A DNA stretch of 64,000 bases from Phytomonospora endophytica (GTDB lineage Bacteria > Actinomycetota > Actinomycetes > Mycobacteriales > Micromonosporaceae), in NCBI RefSeq assembly GCF_014202425.1, contig NZ_JACHGT010000009.1:1-64000 (forward strand), given 5' to 3'. The notes beneath the pieces were generated by a model, which searched no databases, was not told where the DNA came from, and worked only from the letters and a program-made list of their open reading frames with translations. A program made the position numbers and the translations under genes. Shown piece by piece: positions 50,408 to 59,344 of the stretch; position 1 is the stretch's first letter, and each line of letters begins with the position of its first letter.

Positions 50408-52294
50408 CTAGACCAGCGAGTCCTGCCACTGCGCGTGCAGATCCGCGTACCTTCCGCCTCCGTCGATCAGCGTCGACGGCGGGCCGTCTTCCACGATGGT
50501 CCCCTTCTCCAGGACGAGGACCCGGTCAGCGATCTCCACTGTGGACAGCCGGTGGGCGATCACGATGGCGGTCCGGTCGGCGAGGATCGTCCGAAGCGCG
50601 CGCTGCACGAGCCTCTCGCTGGGGATGTCCAGTGAGGACGTCGCCTCGTCGAGGATGAGGACCTTGGGGTCGGCGAGGAAGGCGCGGGCGAAGGCGACGA
50701 GTTGTCGTTGGCCGGCCGAGAGGCGTCCGCCGCGTTTGCGCACGTCGGTGTCGTATCCCTCGGGGAGGCCGGTGATGAACTCGTGGGCGCCGATGGCCCT
50801 GGCGGCTTCTTCGATCTCCCGCACGGTGGCGTCGGGTTTGCCGAAGGCGATGTTCTCGCCGATGGTTCCGGCGAAGAGGAAGTTCTCCTGGGTCACCATG
50901 GCCACGGCGCGGCGGAGGTCTGGTTCGGCGACGTCGCGGAGTGAGACGCCGTCGAGGGTGACGAGACCCGCGCTGGGGTCGTAGAAGCGGGAGACGAGTT
51001 TGGCGATGGTCGTCTTGCCCGCGCCGGTGGCTCCGACGAGGGCGACGGTCTGTCCGGCCGGGATGGTGAGGTTGAAGGTCGGCAGGACGACCTTGTCCTT
51101 GTGGTACCAGAACTCGACGTCGTCGAAGCGGAGTTCGCCGCGGGGGTTCGTCAGCGGCTTGGGCTCCACGGGTTCGGGCACGTCGGGCTTCTCGTCGAGG
51201 ACCCCGGCGAGTTTCTCGAAGGCGGCGTTGGCCGACTGGAGGGTGTTGTAGAACATCGAGAGTTCCTGCATCGGGTCGAAGAACCGGCGCAGGTACAGCA
51301 CGAAGGCCGCGAGGACACCGACGTCGGTCTGGCCGTGCAGGACCCGGTATCCGCCGTAGGCGAGTACGAGGGCCGTCGTGGCGTTCCCGATTCCCTTGAC
51401 GCCGCCGGCGAAGAACGCCGACATGCGGTGCCCGGTGACGTTGCGGGCGCGGTTGTCCTCGTTGAGGTCGTCGAAGATGGTCTGGTTGCGGCGTTCCCGG
51501 CGGTAGGCCTGGACGGCGCGGACGCCGCCCATGGACTCCACGAAGTACACGATCACCAGGGCGATCGTTTCGCGCGTGCTGCGGTAGACGATCGCGGAGT
51601 TGACCCGGAACCAGTTGGACAGCCAGGCCATCACGGGGAACGACAGCAGCGCGACGAGCGCCAGCATCGGGTCCATCCACAGCAGGATTCCGGTGATGGT
51701 GAGGATGCTCAGCGCCGACAGGACGAGGTCGTTGAGGCCACCGTCGGCGAGTTCGCGGATGGCGTCGATGTCGCTGGTCATGCGGGCGACGACGCGGCCG
51801 GAGGTGAAGCGTTCGTGGAAGGCGATGGAGAGCCGCTGGAACTGACGGAACACCCTGGCGCGCAGGTCGAGCAGCAGTGACTGGCCGACACGGCCGCTCA
51901 TGGCGAGGAAGGCGCGTTTGGTGAGGTATTCGATGAGGATGGCGACACCGAAGGTGACGCCGACGGTGATGAGGATCGTGTAGTTCTTGTTGTCGATGAT
52001 CGGCGGGATGCCGGAGTCGATGCCGAACTTGACCAGGAGCGGTCCGGCCATGCCGGCGCCGTTCTGGATGAGCAGCAGGACGATGATCCAGAAGAGTGTG
52101 CGCTTGTGGGGGCGCAGCAGGGACGCGAGCAGGTTGCGGCCACGGGCCCGGAGGGCCTTGATGGAGGCGGCGTCGTCCTGTTCGGCGCTGGTGCGGTCGG
52201 CTTCTTCGGATTCGGCGATGCCGCGCCAGCGGTGGGAGTCCTTGACCGGTTTGTCGACCGGGGACGCCTTCTTCTCTTGTACGTCGATGCTCAC
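50408..52294 (-). CDS. ABC exporter half-transporter, catalytically complete subunit
   Basis: A 628-aa fused membrane/ATPase half-transporter. An N-terminal hydrophilic extension (1-60) precedes six transmembrane helices (about 65-345) and the nucleotide-binding domain with Walker A GATGAGKT (421-428), variant signature LSAGQ (525-529) and Walker B VLILDE (545-550) with the catalytic Glu550. It overlaps the upstream half-transporter gene by 4 bp, so the two form a heterodimeric exporter of the TM287/288 or TmrAB kind. The substrate is unknown (drug, lipid or peptide). Confidence 0.93.
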   Translation of the reverse strand: MSIDVQEKKASPVDKPVKDSHRWRGIAESEEADRTSAEQDDAASIKALRARGRNLLASLLRPHKRTLFWIIVLLLIQNGAGMAGPLLVKFGIDSGIPPIIDNKNYTILITVGVTFGVAILIEYLTKRAFLAMSGRVGQSLLLDLRARVFRQFQRLSIAFHERFTSGRVVARMTSDIDAIRELADGGLNDLVLSALSILTITGILLWMDPMLALVALLSFPVMAWLSNWFRVNSAIVYRSTRETIALVIVYFVESMGGVRAVQAYRRERRNQTIFDDLNEDNRARNVTGHRMSAFFAGGVKGIGNATTALVLAYGGYRVLHGQTDVGVLAAFVLYLRRFFDPMQELSMFYNTLQSANAAFEKLAGVLDEKPDVPEPVEPKPLTNPRGELRFDDVEFWYHKDKVVLPTFNLTIPAGQTVALVGATGAGKTTIAKLVSRFYDPSAGLVTLDGVSLRDVAEPDLRRAVAMVTQENFLFAGTIGENIAFGKPDATVREIEEAARAIGAHEFITGLPEGYDTDVRKRGGRLSAGQRQLVAFARAFLADPKVLILDEATSSLDIPSERLVQRALRTILADRTAIVIAHRLSTVEIADRVLVLEKGTIVEDGPPSTLIDGGGRYADLHAQWQDSLV

Positions 52295-54084
52295 GCGGCG
52301 GCTCCCACGGAATCGGATTCGGCGGAGAGCACCGCGCGGTAGGCGGGCGTCGACTCCAGGAGTTCGGAGTGTGTTCCGACGGCCACGATCCGGCCGTCTT
52401 CGAGGAGGGCGACCCGGTCGGCGAGGGCCACCGTGGACGGCCGGTGGACGGCGACGAGGGCGGTCGTGCCGGCCAGGACGCTGGCGAGGGCGCGTTCGAC
52501 GAGTTCCTCGGTGTGCACGTCCAGCGCCGACAGGGGGTCGTCGAGGATGAGCACGGCGGGTTTGACGATGACCGCGCGGGCGAGGGCGAGTCGCTGTCGC
52601 TGTCCGCCGGACAGGGAGAGGCCCTGTTCGCCGATGCGCGTGTCGAGGCCCCAGGGGAGGTCGTAGACGAAGTCGGCCTGGGCGACCCGGAGGGCCTCCT
52701 CGATGTCGGCTTCGGTGGCCTCCTGGCGGCCGAGGGTGAGGTTCTCGCGGACGCTCATGGAGAACAGCGTCGGGTCCTCGAAGGCGGTGGCGACGTTGAG
52801 GCGCAGGCTTTCGAGGGTGAGGTCCCGTACGTCGTGACCGTCGAGCAGAACCCTCCCGGCTGTCACGTCGTACAGGCGGGGGGCCAGCGACAGCATCGTG
52901 GTCTTCCCGCAGCCGGTCACACCCGCGACGGCGAGCGTCTCGCCGGGGCGGACGTCGAGGTCGAGGCCGTCGAGGACGGTCTTGTCGGTGCCGTCGTAGG
53001 CGAAGCGGACGCCTTCGAAGCGCAGGTGCCCCTTCGCCTCCGCACGAGGGAGATCCCGCGCACCGGGCCGGTCGACGATCGCCGGTTCGGTGTCGAGGAC
53101 GTCGTAGACGCGGTCGGCGGCGGTCATGGCCTCGTTGCCGTTGGCGATGATCCAGCCGAGGGCCTCGATGGGCCAGACGAGCATGAGCTGGAGCGTCACG
53201 AAGGCGACGAGTTCACCGATGGTCATCTTGTCGTTGGCGACGGCGAGGGCTCCGCCGATGAGGACCGCGGCCAGTACCAGGTTCGGGATCGCGTCGAACA
53301 TGGCCCAGGAGCGGGAGAGCATCCGCACCTTGTTGATGGAGATGTCGTAGAGCTTGGCCGAGCCGCCGTCGAACTTCTCGGTGACGTGCCGGGCGCGGCC
53401 GAAGGCCTTGATGACGCGGATGCCCTGGGCGGTCTCTTCGGCGAGGTTGGCGACTTCGCCCTGCTGGTCCTGTTCGGCGCGCGAGGCGGTGATGTAGCCG
53501 CGCGCGAAGTTGCGGGACAGGAAGAACAGCGGTACCGCACTGGCGGCCACGACGAGGCCGAGGGGCCAGTAGATCTGCACCAGCTGCGCGATGACCGCGA
53601 GGTAGGTGAAGATGTTGATGACCAGGAAGATCATGCCCCAGGCGGCGAAGCGGCGGATGCGGCCGAGGTCGCCGGTGGCGCGGGAGAGCAGCTGGCCGGT
53701 CTGGAAGCGGTCGTGGAAACCGGCGTGCAGGCGCTGTACGTGCCGGTAGATGTCGCGACGGAGGTCGGCCTCCACGCCGAGGGCGACCTTTGCCTGGATG
53801 TAGCGGCGCAGCCACACCAGGAAGGCCTCACCGAGGCCGAGGGCGCCGATGATGGCGGTGAGCAGCCAGAGTCCGCTCGTGTCGCCTTCGACGACCGGGC
53901 CGTCGATGACGGCCTGGATCACGCGGGGGATCACGAGGCTGAAGACCGACGCGACGACGGCGAGGGCGAGCATCGCGATCATGCGTGGGAGGTAGGGCCG
54001 CAAATAGCTGCGAAGTCGCAACAAATTGGACAATGCGTGCCGCGCCGGACGCGGCTGAGGTTCAGGTGGGTGAGAAGAGGGCAT
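52291..54084 (-). CDS. ABC exporter half-transporter, subunit with degenerate Walker B
   Basis: A 597-aa half-transporter: Pro-rich N-terminus, six transmembrane helices (about 30-310) and an ATPase domain with Walker A GVTGCGKT (388-395), canonical signature LSGGQ (491-495) and Walker B VLILDD (511-516). Asp516 replaces the catalytic Glu. With the variant signature of the partner this forms one degenerate and one consensus ATP site, the known pattern of heterodimeric exporters. The ATG at 54084 lies 7 bp after TAACCT on the minus strand and was preferred over the upstream GTG at 54165. Confidence 0.93.
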   Translation of the reverse strand: MPSSHPPEPQPRPARHALSNLLRLRSYLRPYLPRMIAMLALAVVASVFSLVIPRVIQAVIDGPVVEGDTSGLWLLTAIIGALGLGEAFLVWLRRYIQAKVALGVEADLRRDIYRHVQRLHAGFHDRFQTGQLLSRATGDLGRIRRFAAWGMIFLVINIFTYLAVIAQLVQIYWPLGLVVAASAVPLFFLSRNFARGYITASRAEQDQQGEVANLAEETAQGIRVIKAFGRARHVTEKFDGGSAKLYDISINKVRMLSRSWAMFDAIPNLVLAAVLIGGALAVANDKMTIGELVAFVTLQLMLVWPIEALGWIIANGNEAMTAADRVYDVLDTEPAIVDRPGARDLPRAEAKGHLRFEGVRFAYDGTDKTVLDGLDLDVRPGETLAVAGVTGCGKTTMLSLAPRLYDVTAGRVLLDGHDVRDLTLESLRLNVATAFEDPTLFSMSVRENLTLGRQEATEADIEEALRVAQADFVYDLPWGLDTRIGEQGLSLSGGQRQRLALARAVIVKPAVLILDDPLSALDVHTEELVERALASVLAGTTALVAVHRPSTVALADRVALLEDGRIVAVGTHSELLESTPAYRAVLSAESDSVGAAA

Positions 54085-54091
54085 GCGTCGT

Positions 54092-54097
54092 AGGTTA
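54092..54097 (-). promoter_or_regulatory. -10 box TAACCT of the ABC exporter operon
   Basis: On the minus strand TAACCT lies 7 bp before the ATG at 54084; no ribosome site is present. Confidence 0.5.
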
Positions 54098-54261
54098 ATC
54101 GCAGAGTCTGACTCGCTTCCTCTGGTTTTCGCCGGTCGCGGGGCCGCGAGCGGGTATGTGACCACCGAAGATAGGGAGGTAACCGCCGCTTTCGCCGCGC
54201 GCGTCCGTGACCCAACTCACCAGAATTTTCCGGCGTCAGCACCCGAAGGCTGAGACGGTCC

Positions 54262-54993
54262 TTACCCGACCGTTACCCGGACGGCCTTCTCGCTGGCCGC
54301 GCGGGCGTCGAGGTCGACACCGTCGGAGTTGCGGCACAGGACCACCGAACCACCCACCGCGAGGGGCGTGAGCAGCCAGTCCAGCGGGCGGAGACGGTCG
54401 CCCGCGAGGAGGATCCGGGCACCCTCGGCGACACCGAGCTCACCCGCCCGGCGCAGGCCCGCCGCGACCAGCTCGCCCTGCGTGCGCGAACCACCGCCGG
54501 GCAGCGCGACCAGCGCGGGCTCGTCGTCGCCGAGCACATTGGACGCCGCGAAATGGTCGCCGAAGTTCCGGACCTCTGTCAGAAAGTCGATAATCCCGGC
54601 GGGGGCGTCATCAAGCCGAAAAGCCATCGGCTTCAGCGAAACGCCATAGACCTCGGGGGCCTTCGGCGTGTCGCCGAAACGGTCGCTGCCGACGAAGGCG
54701 ACATCGACGTCGGACTCCTCGTGCGCGACCGCCACGCCCGAACTCCAGCACCCCAGCAGCACCGCCGCCGCCAGCCAATGCGCGGGCATCGCCACGGCGG
54801 CGGTCGATCCCGGCCCCAGACCCGAACCGTCGACCAGCAGATTGGCGGTCTTGTTCGTCCAGTTCGCGACAGTCAGATACGACAACTCGACACGCTCACC
54901 GGTGGCATCGTCGTAATACGTGATGAACGGACGCGCGGCGTCACGGCCCGTAGCGGCGGCGAACATTTCCGGGATATTCACGCCCACCATCAT
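54262..54993 (-). CDS. TIGR03089 family protein (truncated adenylate-forming-enzyme-like)
   Basis: A 243-aa protein that resembles only the N-terminal part of acyl-CoA synthetase/AMP-forming enzymes: ARPFITYYDDATGERVELSY and LTVANWTNKTANLLVDGSGLGPGSTAAVAMPAHWLAAAVLLGCW, followed by a short second part. The P-loop (TSGTTG-like) and the C-terminal AMP-binding motifs are absent; a remnant ALPGGGSRTQGEL stands in the expected region. Actinobacterial members are collected as TIGR03089 with no known function. Starts at 54993, 54990 or the GTG at 54981 are all possible. It is divergent from the glycosyltransferase gene. Confidence 0.82.
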   Translation of the reverse strand: MMVGVNIPEMFAAATGRDAARPFITYYDDATGERVELSYLTVANWTNKTANLLVDGSGLGPGSTAAVAMPAHWLAAAVLLGCWSSGVAVAHEESDVDVAFVGSDRFGDTPKAPEVYGVSLKPMAFRLDDAPAGIIDFLTEVRNFGDHFAASNVLGDDEPALVALPGGGSRTQGELVAAGLRRAGELGVAEGARILLAGDRLRPLDWLLTPLAVGGSVVLCRNSDGVDLDARAASEKAVRVTVG

Positions 54994-55084
54994 CCGTGGT
55001 GGGGGTACATGCTTTGTCGGGCGGGTCGACTTGCGGCGTACGCTCGGAAGTTAGGAACGTCACAAACGACTCAATGAGGAGTGG

Positions 55085-56242
55085 ATGTTGTTGTCCCGGC
55101 TGCGTGTCCTCGTCGACGCCACAGGTGTACCCGCCGACCGCGGCGGGGTTGGCAGGTACGTCGACGGACTCCTCGGCGCCCTCGTCGACGACCAGCTCTC
55201 CCTCGCCGTGGTGTGCCAGCGCACCGACGCCGAGCGCTACGGACGGCTCCTCTCGCACGCCGAGATCATCGCCGCCCCCGCCGCCGTCGCCCACCGGCCC
55301 GCCCGCCTCGCCTGGGAGCAGACCGGGCTGCCGCTGCTCGCCACGCAGGTCGGCGCCGACGTGCTGCACTCGCCCTTCTACACCTGCCCGCTGCGGGCGT
55401 CCTGCCCGGTGACGGTCACCGTCCACGACGCGACCTTCTTCACCGAGCGCGACCATTACGACAAGCCTCGCGGCACCTTCTTCCGCTCGGCCATCAAGAC
55501 CTCGCTGCGCAGGGCCGCGCGGGTCGTCGTGCCCAGCAAGGCCACCCGCGATGAGCTGATCCGGCTCCTCGACGCCGACCCGGCGCGCATCGACGTGGCC
55601 TACCACGGGCTCGACCCCGAGGCCTTCCACGTGCCCTCCGAGGCCGAGTGCAGCCGCGTCGCCGCCAGGCTCGGACTGGGCAACACGACCTACGTCGCCT
55701 TCCTCGGCGTCATGGAGCCCCGCAAGAACGTCCCGAACCTGATCCGCGGCTGGGCCTCGGCGGTGGAGAACTCGCCGACGCCGCCCGCGCTGGTTCTGGC
55801 CGGCGGCTCCGGTCATGACGACGCCATCGACGCCGCCATCGCCGAAGTGCCGAGCCACCTGCGGGTCGTGCGGCCGGGGTACCTGCGCTACGCCGACCTG
55901 CCCGGCTACCTGGGCGGTGCCCTCGTGTCGGCCTATCCCTCGCACGGCGAGGGCTTCGGCCTGCCGGTCCTGGAGGCCATGGCCTGCGGGACGCCGGTGC
56001 TGACCACCCCGCGCCTGTCGCTGCCCGAGGTCGGCGGCGACGCCGTGGCCTACACCGGCGAGGAGAGCGACGAGATCGCCCGCGACCTGGAGGCGCTGCT
56101 CAACGACGAGCCGCGCCGCAAGAAGCTCGCCCAGCTCGGTGTGGAGCGCGCGAAGGAGTTCACCTGGGAGCGCAGCGCGCAGGCGCACCTGGCGACGTGG
56201 CAGAAGGTCGTCGAAGGGGTCAAGGCCGGGCGGGCCGCCTGA
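55085..56242 (+). CDS. GT4-family glycosyltransferase (probable mannosyltransferase)
   Basis: A 385-aa GT-B fold enzyme of family GT4. The N-terminal acceptor domain begins LRVLVDATGVPADRGGVGRYV; the donor domain contains VAFLGVMEPRKNVPNLIRGW and the nucleotide-sugar motif SHGEGFGLPVLEAMACGTPV with the E-x7-E pair. AGGAG lies 4 bp before the ATG. GDP-mannose is the likely donor given the manA/manB/manC genes nearby and the similarity of the motif to mannosyltransferases, but the donor is not proven. It likely acts on a lipid or polysaccharide acceptor at the inner face of the membrane. Confidence 0.9.
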   Translation: MLLSRLRVLVDATGVPADRGGVGRYVDGLLGALVDDQLSLAVVCQRTDAERYGRLLSHAEIIAAPAAVAHRPARLAWEQTGLPLLATQVGADVLHSPFYTCPLRASCPVTVTVHDATFFTERDHYDKPRGTFFRSAIKTSLRRAARVVVPSKATRDELIRLLDADPARIDVAYHGLDPEAFHVPSEAECSRVAARLGLGNTTYVAFLGVMEPRKNVPNLIRGWASAVENSPTPPALVLAGGSGHDDAIDAAIAEVPSHLRVVRPGYLRYADLPGYLGGALVSAYPSHGEGFGLPVLEAMACGTPVLTTPRLSLPEVGGDAVAYTGEESDEIARDLEALLNDEPRRKKLAQLGVERAKEFTWERSAQAHLATWQKVVEGVKAGRAA

Positions 56243-57626
56243 CCGGCGCCACGAGCGACGCGCACGCCGACGAAGCGGCGAGGGCCAGGCCGAGCTAGGC
56301 GAAACCGGCGGCGGCGGCCACGAAGGCTCCGAAGCTCATCGCCGTGTTGACGCGCAAGGCCGTCGACGTTGACGGACCGCCGGTCCGCACGACCCGCGTC
56401 GCCACGGCCGCCGCGTGCGCGAGTTCGCGCACTGCCGTGCGCGCCTGGCGGTGAGTCCGGACAGCACCGGCAGCGGCAGCGTCCGGGCCCGGCGACCGGG
56501 GGCGCCGTGAGCAGCGCCAGGGGCCCGGTGACCGGGGCGCCGTGAGCAGCGCCAGGGGCCCGGCACCGGCGTTGCCCACCTGCCCACGAAGGGGTCGTGC
56601 CGGGCCGGTCCGCACGATCCGCGTCGTCACGGCCGCCGCGTGCGCGAGCCCGGGCACCGCCATGCGCGCCTGGCAGTGAGGTCCGGACAGCACCGGCAGC
56701 GACAGGGGCCCGGTGACCGGGCGTGCCATGAACAGCGCCCGAGACGCCCAGCACCGGCGTTGCCCACCTGCCCACGAAGGGGTTCGGGCCGGGCCGGTCC
56801 GCACGACCCGCGTCGCCACGGCCGCCGCGTGCGCGAGTTCGCGCACTGCCGTGCGCACCTGGCAGTGAAGCCCGGACAGCACCGGCAGCGTCCGGGCCCG
56901 GCGACCGGGGGCGCCGTGAGCAGCAACAGGGGCCTGGTGACCGGGGCGCCGTGAGCAGCGCCAGGGGCACGGCGACAGGCCCGCCACGAACAGCGCCCGG
57001 GCCGCCCGGCACCGGCGTTGCCCACCTGGCCACGAAGGGGTTCGGGCCGGACCGGTCCGCGCTCGGGAGGAGCGACGATGGCTCGCGGGTGCACCGGCCC
57101 GCCCGGGGCGCCGTTCTCGAACGGTGAATCGGATGGCCATCGCCGTCGCGGCCACGGCCGTGAGGGCCCTCTCGCGCAATCCCTCCGCAACGCGCGCCGA
57201 CGACCGCCGCGGCCGAGACGGCCGTGCGGCCGCGCGCGTCCGCACGGCCGTCACCAGCGTCGCCACACTGGCGCTCGCGGCGCCTCCTAGCCAGGCCGCG
57301 CGGGGACGAGCGCGTCCGGAACCACCTAGGTCGCGCACGACCTCCCGGCCCCAGACGTTCGACCAGGGGCCCGCGTGAAACATGCGCACGTTTCACCGCG
57401 CGACCTTTCTGTCACATCCAGCCCGTATCGTGATTTTTGGGGCCCCTTTGGGGCATGCGGGGGAGTGTTCGTTTCGTTCACGCCACCGCTCCACAGCCGT
57501 GCCCGCACACAGCCACACCGGCGGCCGCTCACGAGCTGCCGCTTCGCGGCGGCGCCCTCAGCCGGACCCTCAGCCGCCCCCTGACGACCACACCCCCGCG
57601 ACCACACCTCCCCGAAACAGCGACGA
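56243..57626. other. Gene-free, repeat-rich region
   Basis: About 1.4 kb where I find no reliable gene. Overlapping frames are open on both strands (for example 56295-57389 on the minus strand, 364 codons), but they consist of Arg/Pro/Ala-rich repeats, have weaker third-position GC than neighbouring genes and lack ribosome sites and families. The region contains irregular direct repeats (56385-57060). One caveat: the minus-strand frame ends in a hydrophobic helix-like segment (TAMSFGAFVAAAAGFA) and repeats an amphipathic RELAHAAAVATRVVR, so a decayed gene is conceivable. Confidence 0.5.
56385..57060. repeat. Irregular direct repeats, units of about 190-260 bp
   Basis: The block GCACCGGCGTTGCCCACCTG begins at 56563, 56751 and 57009. 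A second shared block around CGTCGCCACGGCCGCCGCGT occurs near 56396, 56810 and in variant form near 56622, and CAGCACCGGCAGCG recurs as well. Unit lengths differ (188 and 258 bp) because sub-blocks are deleted or duplicated. This is a decayed tandem array rather than a CRISPR or a single transposable element. Confidence 0.7.
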
Positions 57627-58592
57627 TCACCCCTTCATCCCCCGCAGGTACTCCCCGAACCTCTCCACCCCATCAACGTTCCTCGGCCCGCTGATCCCCT
57701 CGTTGTAGTCCAGGACGAAGAAGTTCCCCGCGACCACCGCCGGCAGTTCCCTCGTCATCGGCGACGACTCCAGGAACGCGATCTTCTCCTCGGCGGACTG
57801 GTCGCCGTAGTCGAGGATCATGATCACCTCCGGTGCCGCCTCCACCACCGGCTCCCAGCCGACCTGTGTCCAGCGCTCGTCGAGCCCGGCGAAGATGTTC
57901 TCGCCGCCGGCGAAGCGGATGATGTCGTTGGGCGGCACCTGACTCCCGGCGGTGAACGGCTGCTCGGTCCCGCTGTCGTAGAGGAACACCTTGACCGGCT
58001 CCCCCACCGGTGCCTGTGCCTTGACGGCCTCCACACGGGCCTTGAGCTCACCGACCAGAGTCTCGGCCCGGTCGGGCACCCCGAAGATCCGCCCGAGGCG
58101 CGTCAGGTCGGTGTACAACCCCTCGAAAGGCGTCCACCGCTCGGGATGGCCCGGGTAGTTGAAGCAGCTCTCGGCGTGCATGAAGCTCATGACGCCGAGG
58201 CCGTCGAGGATCTCCGGGGTGATCCCGCGCTTGTCGCTGAAGCCGGAGTTCCAGCCGGCGAGGACGAAGTCGGCGGCCACGTCGACGACGAGTTCCTTGT
58301 TGAGCAGGTCGTCGGAGAGGAAGTCGACCTTCGCGTACTCCGACGCCCACGGCGACTCGGTGACCGGCGGGTTCGCCGGGGGCATCACGTAGCCGCGCAC
58401 GTACTCGGCGAGGCCGAGGGCGAACATCTTGTCGGCGCTGCCGCCTTCGTAGACGACCGCCTCGCGCGGGGTCGTGTAGGCGACGGGTTCACCGCAGCGG
58501 TTGACCGTGACGGTGTCGGCGGCTCCGTCGCCGGCGACGTCGGCGCCGCAGGCGGTGAGCGCCAGGACGACCGTGAGTGCGAAGTACTTCAT
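57627..58592 (-). CDS. Metal-chelate ABC transporter substrate-binding lipoprotein (FecB/BtuF type)
   Basis: A 321-aa lipoprotein. The lipobox LTAC (about residues 12-15) follows a short signal peptide. The mature part is a class III periplasmic-binding fold: EAVVYEGGSADKMFALGLAEYVRGYV, then FVLAGWNSGFSDKRGITPEILDGLGV, a central helix, and IIRFAGGENIFAGLDERWTQVGWEPVVEAAPEVIMILDYG, a strongly conserved siderophore/cobalamin-binder region. AAGGAG precedes the ATG. Its start overlaps the stop of the ATPase gene by 4 bp, so permease, ATPase and binder form one operon on the minus strand. The ligand may be a siderophore, cobalamin or a zinc chelator. Confidence 0.92.
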   Translation of the reverse strand: MKYFALTVVLALTACGADVAGDGAADTVTVNRCGEPVAYTTPREAVVYEGGSADKMFALGLAEYVRGYVMPPANPPVTESPWASEYAKVDFLSDDLLNKELVVDVAADFVLAGWNSGFSDKRGITPEILDGLGVMSFMHAESCFNYPGHPERWTPFEGLYTDLTRLGRIFGVPDRAETLVGELKARVEAVKAQAPVGEPVKVFLYDSGTEQPFTAGSQVPPNDIIRFAGGENIFAGLDERWTQVGWEPVVEAAPEVIMILDYGDQSAEEKIAFLESSPMTRELPAVVAGNFFVLDYNEGISGPRNVDGVERFGEYLRGMKG

Positions 58593-59344
58593 GAGGGGTC
58601 TCCTTCCAGGCTGTACAACAGATGTGGCCCACCGGTGACGGGATGGGCGACGACGACGGCCTCGACGCCGAAGACCTCGCGGACGAGCTCCGTCGTCAGC
58701 ACCTCCGCCGGTGTCCCCGACGCGACCAGTGCGCCGTCGCGCAGCACGGCGACGCGATCGCACGCGGCGGCCGCGAGGTTCAGGTCGTGCAGGACGAGCA
58801 GGACCGTCCGCTTCCCGTTGCGCAGCAACGACAGCAGCGCGATCTGGTGGCGCAGGTCGAGGTGGTTGGTCGGTTCGTCGAGGACGAGGACCTCGGGTTC
58901 CTGGGCGAGCGCGCGGGCGAGCAGGACGCGCTGCCGTTCGCCGCCGGAGAGGCCGTTGACGTGGCGGTCGGCGAGGTGGGCGACGTCGGCTTCGGCCATC
59001 GCGGCGGCGCAGGCTTCGCCGTCCTTCGTGGAGCGTCCGTCGCCGTGCGGGGCGCGGCCGAGGGCGACGAGTTCCGCGACGGTGAAGTCGGGGATGTCGT
59101 GGGATTCCTGGGTGAGGGCGGCGACGTGGCGGGCGCTTCGCCGCGGCCGCATCGCGGTCAGGTCGGCGTCGCCGAGCCACACCGTGCCCGTGGTCGGCCG
59201 CAGTGCCCGGTAGACGCAGCGCAGGGCGGTGGTCTTCCCGGACCCGTTGGGGCCGACGAGTCCCACGATCCGCCCGGCGGGGACGCGCAGGCTCAGGTCG
59301 CGCACGATGGCGCCGACGGAGATGCCGTCGAGTCGCAGGTCCAT
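58589..59344 (-). CDS. Metal-chelate ABC transporter ATP-binding protein (FecE/FepC type)
   Basis: A 251-aa ATPase of the iron-siderophore/B12 importer class. Walker A is GPNGSGKT (31-38), the signature is GLSGGERQRVLLARALAQ, Walker B is VLVLDEPTNHLD and the switch His is in LVLHDLNLAAAACDRV. Its ATG overlaps the permease stop by one base (TGATG) and its stop overlaps the binding-protein start by 4 bp, so all three are translationally coupled. Confidence 0.94.
   Translation of the reverse strand: MDLRLDGISVGAIVRDLSLRVPAGRIVGLVGPNGSGKTTALRCVYRALRPTTGTVWLGDADLTAMRPRRSARHVAALTQESHDIPDFTVAELVALGRAPHGDGRSTKDGEACAAAMAEADVAHLADRHVNGLSGGERQRVLLARALAQEPEVLVLDEPTNHLDLRHQIALLSLLRNGKRTVLLVLHDLNLAAAACDRVAVLRDGALVASGTPAEVLTTELVREVFGVEAVVVAHPVTGGPHLLYSLEGDPS

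Noticed and set aside
52369-54093. 574-codon plus-strand frame opposite the ABC exporter
   Set aside because: Acidic Gly/Glu/Asp monotony antisense to Walker A/B-containing coding sequence.
56295-57389. 364-codon minus-strand frame considered as a gene
   Set aside because: Repeat-derived Arg/Pro/Ala composition, weaker third-position GC, no ribosome site. It is kept only as a caveat in the gap description.
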